A stretch of 64,000 nucleotides of DNA from Ophiosphaerella korrae (GCA_028456385.1 JALNQF010000010.1:434001-498000), one strand, 5' to 3'. Counted from the first letter of the stretch, positions 33,872 through 46,400 are shown. Notes: a model not told the origin generated them from the letters alone. A program made the numbers and translations.

Positions 33872-34930
33872 ATGCCGTTCCCATACTTCGAAAACATCAG
33901 CACTGACTTCACAGGCACTTGGTCCTCCACGCGGAAACGAAAGACTACAGCATCTGATGTCGAGCAGTCCGAGCCCCCAGGCAAACACAGCAAGAATCCA
34001 GCACTATGCCCCCATTCTATGACCATGATACGCCCTTCAAGGAAGCTTGTGGCGAGCAAGAAGCCGTGTCCAATCTGCCTAGAGGACTATTTCAGCTCAC
34101 CAGATCATCGCGACAAGATCAGCCCAGTGAAGATGGCGTGTTCGCATATCTTCTGCCGAGAATGCATTGAGACACATCTTTCCTCAAGCATCACCTGCCC
34201 TCTTCCATGGTGTAAGGCTGACTTAGCGATCCAACCCGAAGCATGCACATTGTGCGCAGTCTGGGAGCGAGACCATGCAGAAGCAGGATCATTGGCTGTC
34301 ACTGTACGCGTCAACATGCTCGGAAGCATCAGAAGCGATTTAGACGCTCTTGCCACTGACCACAGCGTCTTCCAGATATCCAAGTTAGCAAGGCGCCGGC
34401 TCCTCTCCCACGTTCGCACCACCCTCAAGCGCTATGAGTGGCAATATCACTCTGGTATTGACCTTGCTGAACTCCTTGATCCCTTCCTTCTCACTGTTGA
34501 TATTGACGCAGCGCGCAGCCACTACGGACCTAAACTCTGTGCTCCAGCGCCTGACAACACTCACTTCTCTCCACGTGAACATGACCCTGACGACTATGCT
34601 CCTGGCCAAGAGCCCTGGATTGCAGGTTTCTTCCGGCAGTGGGCTTTGGACTACGAGAAGGGGCACGGCGAAGTCAAGGAAGGCTGGGGTGCTTGGGAGA
34701 AGAGGACGGAGCAAGAAAATTGGGAATGGCCGTATAAGCGCATCATTGCACACAAGACTGGCCCCAATGGTCGGATGGAGTATCTAGTGAAGTGGGTCGG
34801 ACAGCGCTACTTTCCTTCTTGGGTCGGTGAAGAGCAATTGGACTCCGTTGGGAAACAGAGATATGACCAGGCACAAGGAGTCAAAACTCAACAAGCGGAA
34901 GGGTCGCCCAAGAAGAAGATCAAGATCTGA
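33872..34930 (+). CDS. RING finger protein with a C-terminal chromodomain-like module
   Basis: Single exon, 352 aa. The RING-HC finger reads C66-x2-C69 (CPIC), C90, H92, C95, C98 (CSHIFCREC), C109 and C114; the last pair is spaced four rather than two residues (CPLPWC). After a helical middle region the C-terminus (about 285-333) has the chromodomain pattern EWPYKRIIAHK...EYLVKWVGQRYFPSWVGEEQL, with conserved Tyr, Trp and the YLVKW strand. It ends in a basic KKKIKI tail that could act as a nuclear signal. The combination suggests a ubiquitin ligase targeted to methylated histone or to another chromodomain ligand; that is inference. It is the fourth RING-type gene in the window and has a full set of ligands. 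Confidence 0.75.
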   Translation: MPFPYFENISTDFTGTWSSTRKRKTTASDVEQSEPPGKHSKNPALCPHSMTMIRPSRKLVASKKPCPICLEDYFSSPDHRDKISPVKMACSHIFCRECIETHLSSSITCPLPWCKADLAIQPEACTLCAVWERDHAEAGSLAVTVRVNMLGSIRSDLDALATDHSVFQISKLARRRLLSHVRTTLKRYEWQYHSGIDLAELLDPFLLTVDIDAARSHYGPKLCAPAPDNTHFSPREHDPDDYAPGQEPWIAGFFRQWALDYEKGHGEVKEGWGAWEKRTEQENWEWPYKRIIAHKTGPNGRMEYLVKWVGQRYFPSWVGEEQLDSVGKQRYDQAQGVKTQQAEGSPKKKIKI

Positions 34931-35039
34931 GCCACAAGGGCTTCCCATTTACTGAAACATTCGACATCCACACGACACATGTCTGGTCCTTTAGATAATT
35001 GCTCCTTTCATCGCAGTCACCGCAACTAATGGTACCTAA

Positions 35040-36769
35040 TCAAACATGTCTTCTCCTCGCCCACTGGCTCAAATACTCCCTCCCTTCTAACCTCCACGTA
35101 TCCTGCTCAACATAGCTCCCATTATACCCCCTCCCATTCGCCTGCAATACAAGATTTAATCCCTTCTCGCCCTTATCATACGTCGGCCAATTCGGCAACC
35201 CTTTCCCATTCGGATCCCCACCCGCCACAAAATTAATCCAATGAGCGCTCAACTCATCGCTCAACGCCTTGTACTCCGCCCACGGCCCATAAAACGCCGG
35301 GTTCGCAAACACAAACGCTATCTCGGTGAAATGCGCGACGCCCTTCCACGCAGGCGCGTTGCCACCTTCGGTAGAGAAAATGTCGTTTTGCCACGGCATG
35401 GTGTTGAAGCGGTAGATGTATGTTGGCGAGTATTTTGCGTAGGCGCGCGCGTCGAGGAGACGGGGCGCGTGGTAGAAGACGTCGCCCAAGATGGCGGCGA
35501 TGCGCTTGTACTGCACGCCATGCTCGGCAAAGCGCTCGGTGCCCGTGTTGAGCGGGATGCCCTGCGTTGGATCGTCCGGGTAGAGCTCCATGATGCGCTT
35601 GATGACGGCATCCGGGAAGTCGAATCCCATGCTGCCTTTGATGTAGTCGAAGAGTTGTTGGTCGGTGTTGACGACGGCGTCGGGAGGCGCGTTGTCGGTT
35701 CCTTCGTCTGAGTTTGTGCCGTAGAGATGGGGGATGTGGGCGAAGCGTCCGGATTCAAGCAGTTCGCTGGGATATGCGGGGATCACGTCACCGTCGACAA
35801 TGGGGTACCAGCCTGGTCCTTGGCTTGGGGCATTGAGCAGAGGCGATATGGTCTCCAACGAGACAGTGCGCAGGCAATCTAATGTATCCGGCTTATCTGA
35901 GCAGTTCGCCTTGTTGACGATGTTGTCGTAGATGGGTTGGTACCAATCTGATCCGTTATACCAGGCTGTTGTTGCGGAACCAGACTCCTGAATACTGCGG
36001 TGGAAAAGGTTGTCAGTTCGGCCGCCATAAGTCATCAAGAGCTGGCCGACAGCAAAACTTCCTGCGCTTTCGCCCCAGATGGTTACGGCGTTTTTATCGC
36101 CGCCAAAAGCCTCAATGTTTTCTGATATCCAAGCTAGGGCTTTGCGCATATCGCGAAGAGAAAGATTAGTGTTTCCGGCGCCTTGTACTTCACGCGAGTA
36201 AAGCATGCCCCAGCCTCCCTTGCGATAGTTAATTGAAGTTGCGATGATGGGGCGCCCGATTTCAACAGAGCGTTGCACAATCCATGTTAGGTTGTAGTTG
36301 GGGAAGCCGCTGGTTCCAACTTGATAGGCACCTGGATCAAAATATGAGTTTAGGTAATTGAGCATGTAGGGCTATTCTTACCGCCGTGGATCCAGACTGC
36401 AACTGGCAGCTTAGAATACTCGTCTTCAGAGAGACCAGCGGGGCGTACGACATTGATGCTCAGACAGTCCTCGCTGGTTTGGTTACTTGGAAGCTCGGGA
36501 TCTGGGCATGCAGGTCCATAGACCTTTGCTGCATGGGTTCCATTCCAGGTTGTATTTAGAGCTTGAGGAGGACGGAACCGATTCTGAGCTCCAGTAGACT
36601 GGGCGTAGGGAATCCCAAGGAAGATATCCTGCTTGAATGATGGGAGATGAAGCCCCTCATATGTGCCATTGAGGACCTTGACACTAGGCTCAGCGGCAAG
36701 AACTGTGCTAGCAAAGCCAGACAGCAGCGTCAAGGTGGCCAACTTCCACATACTCGCAGTGGTGATCAT
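35040..36769 (-). CDS. Secreted type B carboxylesterase/lipase
   Basis: Two exons on the minus strand, 36382-36769 and 35040-36331, give 559 aa; the intron GTAAGA...CAG sits in the HGG oxyanion motif (VAVWIHGG|AY). A signal peptide follows the Met at 36769, or the second Met at 36751 (MWKLATLTLLSGFASTVLA). The family signature EDCLSINVVRP and the elbow GESAG with Ser218 are present. The likely acid is in TNSDEGTDN and the His in GVAHFTEIAFVF, completing the triad. Length and layout match fungal secreted esterases and Candida-type lipases. The substrate is unknown. Several NxS/T sites suggest glycosylation. Confidence 0.88.
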
Positions 36770-37402
36770 GGTTGTAGAGTCACGGGGGAAGTGTTCATCC
36801 AGATTGGCCCATGACGTTGAATGTCGAGCGGGGGCTGGGGCGTTTTGTACTCTGCTGGTAACGTGGTGTACCCAATAGATGGTAGCAAAAAAAAGTATAC
36901 GGCCCGTAAGCTCGTCAACGAGCCGCGCCCTGCACTGTGACGTTTTCCTCCACCGTATTTCCACCATGGGTAATGGCATCCGTCCTGGGTGATGTTTCTT
37001 GTGAAGGTCCAGGAAACGACAGGAACAGGGGCTCTGTACCCAATAGGGAAGGTAGATGAACTCTAATCTCCGGTTGATCCACCATAACCTGACGTTTGGA
37101 ATTGGACATGAATCATGCTAAGCATGTATCTTCGCATGTTATGACATGGAACGAATCGCTCGAAGCACACTTGGGAATGGATTACAAATCTCAAGGGGAA
37201 AGCTAGAGATATATCAATGCTGGTATTCCAATTTAAATTCACATCAAATGCTTCCGAAGTCCGAAGTCCTAAGTCCAGCATACAGTACATACAAGGCAGG
37301 TACATTTTTGGTTGACGCGTACAATAAAAGGCAGGGTATCTTGGCGCCGAAAGAGCGCAAACAGCAACACTACAGTATAACAAATATAGACGTTAGAATA
37401 TC
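36770..37402. other. Intergenic, no gene supported
   Basis: About 630 bases between two minus-strand genes, holding the carboxylesterase promoter and the 3' UTR of the next gene. Nothing else recognised. Confidence 0.45.
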
Positions 37403-38849
37403 TTAAACAGGGATCTTCTCTTCTTCTGTTTTGGAGTCAGCGCCCCAGAGATCACGGGCCAGGAGTGCCATCGATGTTGAACTCACATCCGTAGACGTCG
37501 ATCGTACTGGAACTGGAGCCGGAGCCGCCAAGAGCGACTCCGCAGGCAGTTCTGCTAACATTTCCACCGCGCCTCCTTGTGGAGGCCCGTACCCCTGCGG
37601 CACATTCGGCACGGCATGTAGTGGCACAGTGCTTGAGTGCGACGGGGCCGGTGATTGCATGCCGGGCGCAACGGGATTGCCAGCAAGGTGTGCCGGAAAG
37701 TGTGCCGGAGAAGGGTAGTTGTATGCTGGCTGTACTTGCCGGTACGGCTGTTGTTGATGCCATGGCTGACCCTGTTGCGGATATGGTTGTTGTTGAGCAT
37801 AGGGGTTCTGCTGAACATACGGATCGTGCTGCATATACGAGTTCTGTGGTGCGTATGGGTTCGGTTGCGCGTACGGTTGAGCAAATGGTAGCGGTTGTTT
37901 CTGATCTCGTTCGGCAGCCCAGGCATCGAAGACTTCTGTCATGAGATGCATCCATTCCTTCGGAGCGCCCTTGAAGTTGTATTTGATCGACTTGTCTCGG
38001 AATGCAACGAAGTAGTGTTCCTTGTGGTAAGGCGAGATGGCGACGTACTGGAAGCTGTATCAGTATAGTACTATCCGAAGCGACCAAGTCATGACGACTC
38101 ACGGCTACTGAACGAGGCGCAGCGTCATTCAGAATCTTATCCAATGCCCCATAATGACCATAGAACTTCCATGCTATGTATCCATCTGGATATAACACAA
38201 CCCATGCATTATGCTTACCGAGCCCAACACAGCTGGGTACGTCGAATGCCTTGCGCACCTTGTCTTCCAGCTCCGAGGGAATACCACCCCATAAAGACCC
38301 ATGTCCAGGGGCACATGCGAAGTAGCTGAGGTTTTGGCCAAAAGTGACAAAGCATGAGCGCGCTCCGTTGGGTAGGTTCTTGGTCCAACGCGCCAGGTCG
38401 CCAAAGGTATTTTCGAATGTCGACTGCGAATAGACTACAGCATACAGTATCAGTATAGACTCCAGTCATGCGTCTGATTAGTACGTTTCTGGTGCGCGTT
38501 TTCTTGCTTCTGCAGAGCGCGTCGGATAAGACTACAAATTAGGTACTAGGTAGGGAACTTACAGAGCTTGTCTTCCCCGCTCAACGTTTTACAACCCGCA
38601 AACCACAACGGCTCTGCGTTCTTGAAATTCTTTACGCTTGGCGCAAGAGCTATGCAGTATGGTTGGGCGATCCTCCAGTTTGGCGACATAGAACTGTTGA
38701 ACAGCTGCCTAAGGGTTTGGGGAATGCCATGGCTGTGCGCAGTCAGCTCGGTTCGGCTATGCAAATGGAAGTCATTACAATTTCCATGCTTTCGGACAGT
38801 CAAAGAAGAACGAGTCGTCCGGTCCAAATACAAAGGTTATCTCTGGCAT
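37403..38849 (-). CDS. Conserved fungal protein with a Q/P/Y-rich tail, function unknown
   Basis: Four exons on the minus strand: 38779-38849, 38563-38732, 38103-38434 and 37403-38047, giving 405 aa with phases kept. The start MPEITFVFGPDDSFFFDCPKAWKF is cut by a 46-base intron. The N-terminal 225 residues look folded, with WFAGC, NGARSCFVTFGQ, VVLYPDGYIAWKFYGHYGALD and a VAFRDKSIKYNFKG strand. The C-terminal 180 residues are low-complexity, rich in Gln, Pro, Tyr and Ala (YAQPNPYAPQNS-type repeats). Similar proteins occur in other Pleosporales as far as I can recall, without an assigned function. The tail resembles prion-like or condensate-forming regions, which is inference only. Confidence 0.7.
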
Positions 38850-39328
38850 CGCATCGTCTGCTATCCTGTGTTTCCTGGGAGGAAAGAGGGAATATGAGTT
38901 GAGGCCGTCAGCACGGCGTGGCCCAGCCGAGCAAACCGAGCGCTGGCCTGCTGTGGCGCTTTTAGGGCTGTGAGCTGGAAGAACAACACCAATTGCACCC
39001 GGCCCTTTGTATTTTTAGCGCGCCAGCGTGACTAGCTTTGTGTCTCCACCGCCCAAATACGTAAGGACGATGCTTGCACAGCACAATACCAAGATGCTAA
39101 GATGAAATATCTACGCAGTCACACCCAACCCCCACCTTTCGAGACTAGCTTGTCAACACTGTTGTCTTCTACGCAATGCTACGCCTTGTTGCTATGTAGA
39201 TTATTTTCTTTCTGTCGTTTGAGTACTACAGCGCGAGTGAAAACTATCAGTTGAGGACCAAATAGCCTCCAGAGCAACCCATCAAATCTTCCAAGCTCAC
39301 CGCCAAAGCCAGTTACAAGGAGAGACAA
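38850..39328. other. Intergenic, no gene supported
   Basis: About 480 bases upstream of the Q/P-rich gene and downstream of the chromate transporter. It should contain one promoter. No motif recognised. Confidence 0.45.
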
Positions 39329-41070
39329 CTATGACCCAACAGCTCCGTACCAGCCAAGTCCAAGTATGGCACCAAAGATGATGGCAAGGGCCGGTGGAAC
39401 ACCGAACCATGCAGTCTCTGCATATGTCACCGCTGCAACAACAACCCACCACGGTTCTTGAGCGAGGCTCTTCCCACTGCTACTCTCTGGCGTGAGGTAG
39501 CCAATTTCCCACAGTCTATAGACGGCAGTGAATACCAATCCCACGGCAGTAGCATTAATGCCTCTGAGTAAGCTAAGCACCCAGGCCTTTGCACGTACAG
39601 CCTGCCAAATCGATTGAACGCCTACTGCGATTATAAGTCCAGGAGAAAATATCCCTGCAAATGCCAACAGGGCACCAAAGATTGTCGGTACACCTGTTGA
39701 TGCCAAGGTCAAGGCTCCTAGGTAGACGGAGAAGTTGAAGTTGGGTCCAGGAAACGCTTGGATGATCGCGAGACCAAGCAAGAAATCTCGAGGCGAAACC
39801 CAACCGGGATCAACCACGTAGGAGCGTAACAGAGGAATAACAACAGGCCCACCACCAAAGATAATTGTACCAGCAAGATACATGTTGGCGAACAGATCGA
39901 ACACAAGAGAGCGTGCGTTGATGGTACCGCGGATGACCATTACAACGATAAAGGACAACAAGAAACCCGCAATGAGGCATGCCCCGACCTTGATGGAAAT
40001 ATTGTGAGTTGTTGTATCCGTAGGTGCTGGGACTTGTGGGGTTTGTCCTGTGCTATGTTGTTCACTCAACAGAACTAAGCCAGCATCTTCTTCCACTGGC
40101 GCAATTCGATCCGACGAGCTTCCAGCACGAGTTCTGCGCTTCACGGCATCTGGACGCCTCACCTCCAGTGGATTTGCTGGCTTGATGTTCTGTGCTGTGA
40201 GGGTCTCCTCAGCGTCTCCACTTTCGTTTCTTGCCCTCCTCCTCTTCGCCGCATAACCAGCTCTAATCTTACCAACCTTTTGGCGTAGCCAGGCGTCCCA
40301 GGTAACAGTAACCGCTCCACCTATGGCTATCAAAGCAGGAAAGTACCAGAGCGCATTATAACACAATCCAGCGCATGCACCAAATATGACCAGTATCCTA
40401 GTCAAATGGCCATTGATTGCTTTCTCTGCAAGCTGCACGGCAGCCAGAGCCACAATGCCAACTGTGCTAGCGTTCATGCCGCTCAAAAATGCATACACAA
40501 TGGATGGTAGTTTGTCAGGCATTTTCTGCACTCCGAGCGAGAGTGCATACATTCCGATAGCACCAGGTAAGCTCCAGAGCATGAAAGCGAGAAGAGCTGC
40601 ACCAACGCCAGCATGTATCATAACGATACAGAAGGTCATCTTGGTCGATCCTGGACCTGGTAGGGCTTGGCATATTGCAAAAAGTTCTTGATACTACCCA
40701 TTATTTCGTTAGTACATGTGAAAGTGCAAGTTGGGTTTCGGTCACTCACGGTCTGTTCATCAATCCATTTTTTCCCGCCAAAACCGACTCCTTCAACGAA
40801 TCTACGATGCAAAATCTGAAAATGCACGGGTGGCCCACCGAACGCCGTGAAGCCCAGATCCCACGTGCTCAAGAAGACATCGGCAAGGCGCGCTGTTAGC
40901 TTTCCAGTATCAGCCTGCGACGAAGACGCGTTGCGACGGGCACGCGCATGGGCTCGCAATGAGCTGATGATGGACTGGATAGCCATATTTTCGTAGGTTG
41001 TAGAAGAAGCGTCAGAAAGAGAATGAAATCGAGGATATCCTCCGGCGCTACTGTCCAACCACATAGCCAC
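39329..41070 (-). CDS. Two-domain CHR family chromate transporter
   Basis: Two exons on the minus strand, 40750-41070 and 39329-40693, give 561 aa; the intron GTGAGT...TAG is phase 0. Both CHR repeats are visible: domain one has LGFTAFGGPPVHFQ, then ELFAICQALPGPGSTKM; domain two has IIFGGGPVVIPLLRSYV, then LAIIQAFPGPNFNFSVYL. The FGGP and QALPGP/QAFPGP motifs define the family (TC 2.A.51). A basic, Ser-rich loop of about 120 residues joins the halves. The family exports chromate, or takes up sulfate-like anions in some fungi, across the plasma membrane. An alternative start is the Met at 40986, 28 codons later. Direction and substrate here are inferred. Confidence 0.88.
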
Positions 41071-41694
41071 GTTATTGCGACATGCGGTTAGCGGAAAACC
41101 AAGCCATGGCGACGCAGCTAAGCCGCGTCTGGAAGGATGGCGGCCATCTAATGACGATGGTCGGCAAGCGAAAGCGGCTTGCTTCTCGCCTTTCTGTCCT
41201 TGTGCAGCCGGAGAAATAAATACAACAGCTTGATCGAATTTCTACCACCCCAGGCAGGGTTCTTCGTAGTCCCATTTCTCGGCTCGAAATGTACCGAATG
41301 GTAGTTATCTTGTTGGGGTTTATGATCGGCTTTCCTCCGGAACCAAATCTTGGCTTTGCGCAACGCTTCTATTGCCTGGTTGCCACAGTCTCTCTATCCG
41401 CTCGTTACCCATATTTTGAGAAGGGCGCAGTGCATCAATAGAGGCAGCGTGTGCAATCTTGAAATTGCATTGGAAGACACTCAAGGTTCATCCGCCGATT
41501 ACGAGAAATGCTCCATTAGCGGCCACGAACTAATTGTTCTTCAAGATGCATCCCCGTCTGTTCGTTTCCCCGCAGCCTTGGAACGGGATGAACAACGCTG
41601 ATGCATGAGATGAGGCTAAAGCACTGTAATTAGTGGCAAGTACTTATGGATATATACCTTCTCCAGGTGCGTCGTGTGACAACGAAGTATCATC
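41071..41694. promoter_or_regulatory. Intergenic region between divergent genes
   Basis: About 620 bases between the chromate transporter start (minus) and the second carboxylesterase start (plus), with both promoters. No further element recognised. Confidence 0.4.
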
Positions 41695-43320
41695 ATGCTC
41701 GTCTCACCTTCTTCCTGGTGTCACTTTGTCACAATCTTGTCTCTTATCTTGTCTCCTCTTGCACATGACGTTCCAATCGGCAATTCCACTCATCCCATTC
41801 TCAACCTCAACTATGTGTCTCTACAAGGTCGAGTTTCAACGCAATACAATATATCCTACTACCGCCGTATTCCTTTTGCCGCATCAACAGCTGGAAAGAA
41901 TCGCTTCCGCGCGCCTCAACCTATATTACTAATAAATGAAAGTGTTTACGATACAGACCGAGAGTTTGATATGTGCCCTCAGCGTACAGTTAATGGTTCT
42001 GAAGATTGCCTGTACCTTGGTGTATACTCTCGCCCTTGGGCTCAGAAACAGACTTTGAGGCCTGTGTTGCTTACATTCTACGGTGGCGGCTTTATTCGAG
42101 GAAGTGCAACTTTTGCCATGCCGCCCTCTGGCTTCCCTATTTTAAACGTCAGCTCCCAAAACGACTATGTAGTTGTGTATTCAAATTACCGAACCAACGT
42201 TTTTGGATTTCTCCCTGGTAACAAAATCGCCAATCATCCAGACGTAGACTTGAACCCCGGATTGCTTGATCAGCAGGCCGCCCTGAAATGGATCCAAGAA
42301 CATATCGGTAAATTCGGAGGCGATCCAGGACAAGTAGTAATATGGGGCCAATCTGCAGGAGGCGGAAGTGTAGTTGCTCAAACAATCGCAACAGGAAACC
42401 GGGGAAAGAAGCTCTTCACAAGAGCAATGGCCAGTTCTCCCTTCTGGCCCAAGACACCTCGCTACGACGCCCCGGAGTCCGAAAAGGTATACGAGCAAAC
42501 TCTCCACGATGTCGGTTGTTCCAACTCCACCGATGAAATTGCATGTCTTAAAGCTGCACCCATCCAAGCCTTACGAGACAGCGCCCTGAAACTCAGCACA
42601 AGCCAACAATACACCGCCAGCACCTTCACATTCGGCCCCGTCATCGACGAAAAATTCTTAACCAAGCCTCTCTCCTCAGCCATCAAAAGCAAAGAACTAA
42701 ACGCCGACCTTATCCTATCCTCATACAACCTACACGAAGGCGAAAACTTCATTCCACCCGGGTTCGCAAATACCGCAACCAGCACAACAGACGGCTTCAA
42801 CTCCTCGTCCGCAAGTTTCGATGACTGGCTCCACGGCTACTTACCGGCATTTACGCCCGCTGACCTACAAGCTGTAAAAGCACTGTACCCACCATCCGGT
42901 GCCGCAGAAGAAATCACATGGAGCACGACGTACGAACGAGCAGGCTTGCTTTATCGCGACCTTGTGCTTGCATGTCCGGCGTACTGGCTCGCGAATTCCG
43001 CGTCAAAGGGTTCGTTGATCGAGTACACGATCAACCCGGCAAAGCACGCGAGCGACGTGCAGTATTGGAACACGGTTGGAGTCATCCAACGGACTGATCG
43101 GCCAACATATCTGGCGTATGCGGGTGCGATGGCAAGTTTTGTGCAGACGGGAGATCCAGATGCTCACAAAGTGACTGACGTGAGTGTCGTCGGTGTGCCT
43201 AGGGTTGAGACTGGGAAACAGTTCCTGGTTACGGCGGAGGGGATAAAGGAGGGGCCGGTTGATTTGTTAAAAGAGAGGTGCTCATTTTGGTTGGGCGTTG
43301 CTGAGAGGGTTGCAATCTAG
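41695..43320 (+). CDS. Secreted type B carboxylesterase with GQSAGG elbow
   Basis: Single exon, 541 aa. A signal peptide is formed by the stretch HFVTILSLILSPLAHDVPIG after the initial MLVSPSSW. EDCLYLGVYSRP and the oxyanion strand LTFYGGGFIRG match type B carboxylesterases. The elbow is GQSAGGG with Ser220; Gln219 replaces the Glu seen in most relatives, including the other esterase in this window. The acid is probably in YNLHEGENF and the His in AKHASDVQYWN. The Asn-rich surface suggests glycosylation. The two esterases share family only and are not close copies. The substrate is unknown. Confidence 0.87.
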   Translation: MLVSPSSWCHFVTILSLILSPLAHDVPIGNSTHPILNLNYVSLQGRVSTQYNISYYRRIPFAASTAGKNRFRAPQPILLINESVYDTDREFDMCPQRTVNGSEDCLYLGVYSRPWAQKQTLRPVLLTFYGGGFIRGSATFAMPPSGFPILNVSSQNDYVVVYSNYRTNVFGFLPGNKIANHPDVDLNPGLLDQQAALKWIQEHIGKFGGDPGQVVIWGQSAGGGSVVAQTIATGNRGKKLFTRAMASSPFWPKTPRYDAPESEKVYEQTLHDVGCSNSTDEIACLKAAPIQALRDSALKLSTSQQYTASTFTFGPVIDEKFLTKPLSSAIKSKELNADLILSSYNLHEGENFIPPGFANTATSTTDGFNSSSASFDDWLHGYLPAFTPADLQAVKALYPPSGAAEEITWSTTYERAGLLYRDLVLACPAYWLANSASKGSLIEYTINPAKHASDVQYWNTVGVIQRTDRPTYLAYAGAMASFVQTGDPDAHKVTDVSVVGVPRVETGKQFLVTAEGIKEGPVDLLKERCSFWLGVAERVAI

Positions 43321-43486
43321 AAGGGAATTTTGACGTGACGCAATGTAGTATACATTGAAAAAGATTTGTACTTGATTGTATGATAATAATGGTTCATGCT
43401 TCAAACACCTCGTACCCAAGACCCGTCAACGCCATTATATCTCGTAAACTACTAGGTCATAAACATCATAAACGACAAGGTCGACA

Positions 43487-46400
43487 TTACTTTCTCTCCC
43501 CTTTCCTTCCGGTCTTCACTAACCTTGCAGCCAAATCGAGCATTCCATCCGCCCAAATAGCCATGGCATCTGCCTTCTTGACTTGAGTACCGCAGAAGTC
43601 TCTCAAGAACGCGCCCATCTTCTCTTCGCCATATTTCTCACCGTAGACAACCTCCGCTTTGGCACCAACATCTGTCTCAACCCCTTCTGATGTGAGTGCA
43701 ACACCAATATCAAGAGTGACCCTAACTTTGGTCTGAAGAGTGGGCAGAAGCATGTTAACAGAGATACCCATGCGCTCATCAGAGATAATAAATTCTTCCG
43801 TGATATAATTGTGCTCAAGCCAGCGAACGCCTTCGGCTACGGCAAGCGCTGTGGCCCAACCATTATTGATGAGGGAGAGAAGATCACAAACGCGCGTTTG
43901 CGACTGAGCGATACAATGCAGATGGGCGCGAATAAGTTGAAGAAAGAAGCGCTTGCTTGTGGTCAATGGGCGAGGATAAGGCGTTGCTGAGTCGCCGGTA
44001 TACGCTAGCGAAATGGAACCGTTGGGTGTGTTTCTGTTTGTTGTGAAAGCCGAAGGTTGGAAATAAAGCTCGAGATCGTTCAGGTGAGTCATCGTGATAC
44101 CGGATGACGACGCTGAAGCTATGCTCCATCCGTGAGTTTGCTCTAGAGCTATCACTCTACCTATAGCAATGGTTAGTGTAGTACATGAGATTATAAGGGT
44201 TGAGGTATACTTTTCAGGTCATCGACTTCGCTCGTGGACCATCCGCGGCACTCTTCTCGCACGCGCTCAGCTGCCTTGGTTTCATCAATGCATTCAATCT
44301 TCCGGGCTTTGGTAGCTTCAATGCGATCCTCTTTCTCGACAAGCTCTTGCTGAAGTTGTTCGAGCAGTTGTCGCTTTTCGTTTAGCTCCACATCTGTGGC
44401 GACTAGCCTCTCTCGTGTCTGTTCCAGTTCTTCGCGGTCGCAGCTATTGAGTTCGTCGTGCCGCTGCTGAAGCTGCTTATGCTCGGTAGACAATACCTCC
44501 TGTTTCTCGACTAAAGGGGGCAATACAGTGTCAAGAAGTTGTTCTTGAATAGTAAGCTTGGACTCGTCGCGTTTGAATCCATCCAATGTGCCAAGGAGGC
44601 CTGACTTGAGATCTTGTAAAAGTGTGCTGCGCCAGGTATACCACTCCCCACGAGCCTCCAGCCGGGCATTTGTCTTGAGGTTCTTGAATTGGTTGTCCAT
44701 AACAGTGCGCTGATCCGGTGGCGCGGTAAGATACTCGCTGAATAGCAATGGATTTTCTTCCAGAACATTACCCTCCATAGTGCGAACAAAGTGGCGTCCA
44801 TCGGAGATGTACTTCTTCATTTCATGGCAGGCATGCTGGTACAGCTCATACTCCGGTAACGTGCAAGCACCAGCAACAACATATCGATCCAGAGTCTCCT
44901 CCTTCTCCTCCACCTCGGTATCATGAAACAGCGCAGGAGCAGCGGTGTGTCGTCGCTTGGTCGTACTAAGGTCCATAAAGCGAATCTTGGTCATATCGAG
45001 GAACTCTTGCAAAGAGATTCTCTCGATTTCGGACACTCCTTCAACAGGCTCTTCTAGTTCTTCAGGCTCTTCCAATTGCGGCTCGCCGAAAATAACACGC
45101 TTCCTTGGGCTCATACTCTTCCTTGGCGTTGCCTTTTTGGGAGTCGGGGTCTTCTGCTTTGGCGTTGGTTGTTGAGGGGTTTGTACCTTTTTTGGCGTCA
45201 TGCCTCGCTTTACTGGAGACACCAAGGTCTGCTTACGTGGTGTAGAAAGCAGCTTGATACTGTTTGTAAGCAGTGCAGTGCTTTTCAGCACTGGTTCATC
45301 TCGAGGTGCATTGAGAGGGCTGAATTGGACATTGGAGAGGGAAGAGCGACGCCTGTTGAGGATCAAGGCAGCGGTTAGGTCATCCGGGATTGGCATCTGC
45401 ATTTCTCGTGGGGGTTTGTTCGTTGGTGTGACGGTGGTACTATTCAGCCTGGGAGTCCCCTGAGGGGTCCTACGAACAAATGGTGACGGCTCAATGTCTT
45501 CAATGTTTTGCTGTCGAACAATTTCTGGAGTCCCAGGATCGAGGGTGGGATAGTGAACTTCTGCAGGCGCTTGTGTGGGCGTATTTTGAACGAGAACCTC
45601 CGGAACATCATCGACCGCTACTGGAGTTGCAGAGTTTTTGTGCTGTCCCGGTGATTTTCTTGGAGACTTCTGTGAATTCGGAGTCCTTGATGATGCAGCT
45701 TTATGCAGTGCTGGAGGGGTAGAGATCTCGGGTGTTGCTGCTGGCTGGGCAATGCGTTTGATGCCTGGGCCAATAATTTTGGTGAACTCCATAGATAGAT
45801 CTTCGTCTTCTTCCGCCTCTTCTAGGTTTGTGATTGTATTGAGGTTGCTTTTGATACTGCCAACAGCCAACGTAAAGTCCATCGTTGCATCTTCGAGGCC
45901 ATTGTTTATGCTAGCACGCCGGAAAGACTCTGAAGTTATCACATTCTTGATTCCACCAATGGCCATTGTCAAGTCCATGGTCGCATCTTCTGGTACAATC
46001 TCCTCTGACTGACGTCGTTGGCGAAGACTTGTTCGGCGACTTGCTGGACGCTTCGCAGGACTCCCTTGTGAGGTATCAAGCACCGAAACCCGCCGTTTGA
46101 GACTCTTCCTTCGATTGGCTGGCGCCTTGGCATCCATTGTCTTGATGCTTCCGAGAGGCATAGTCAACTCCATACTCATATCGTCATCCATATCGGAACT
46201 CGGCGTTTCGTCCTGGGGTACTATCCGGCCCACTGCGTGTGTGATATCCATGCTCATATTACCCTCATCATCACTTGAACTTGCAGCTGGGGAAAATGCG
46301 CTGACATTTTCCTGCTCCTCTTGGCCCGTTGTAGTCTTCGCTGTCCAAGGCCTGAAAGGTGTTGTGATCTCATCTTCTGCCATATCCATGGTCATGTCCC

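Noticed and set aside
35241..35711. 156-codon plus-strand frame inside the carboxylesterase
   Set aside because: It lies antisense to well-supported coding sequence and has Arg/Val-rich composition typical of a shadow frame.
37452..38258. 268-codon minus-strand frame overlapping the Q/P-rich gene
   Set aside because: It reads through an intron of the spliced gene and gives Ser/Cys/Thr-rich protein; the spliced model keeps phase and sensible protein sequence.
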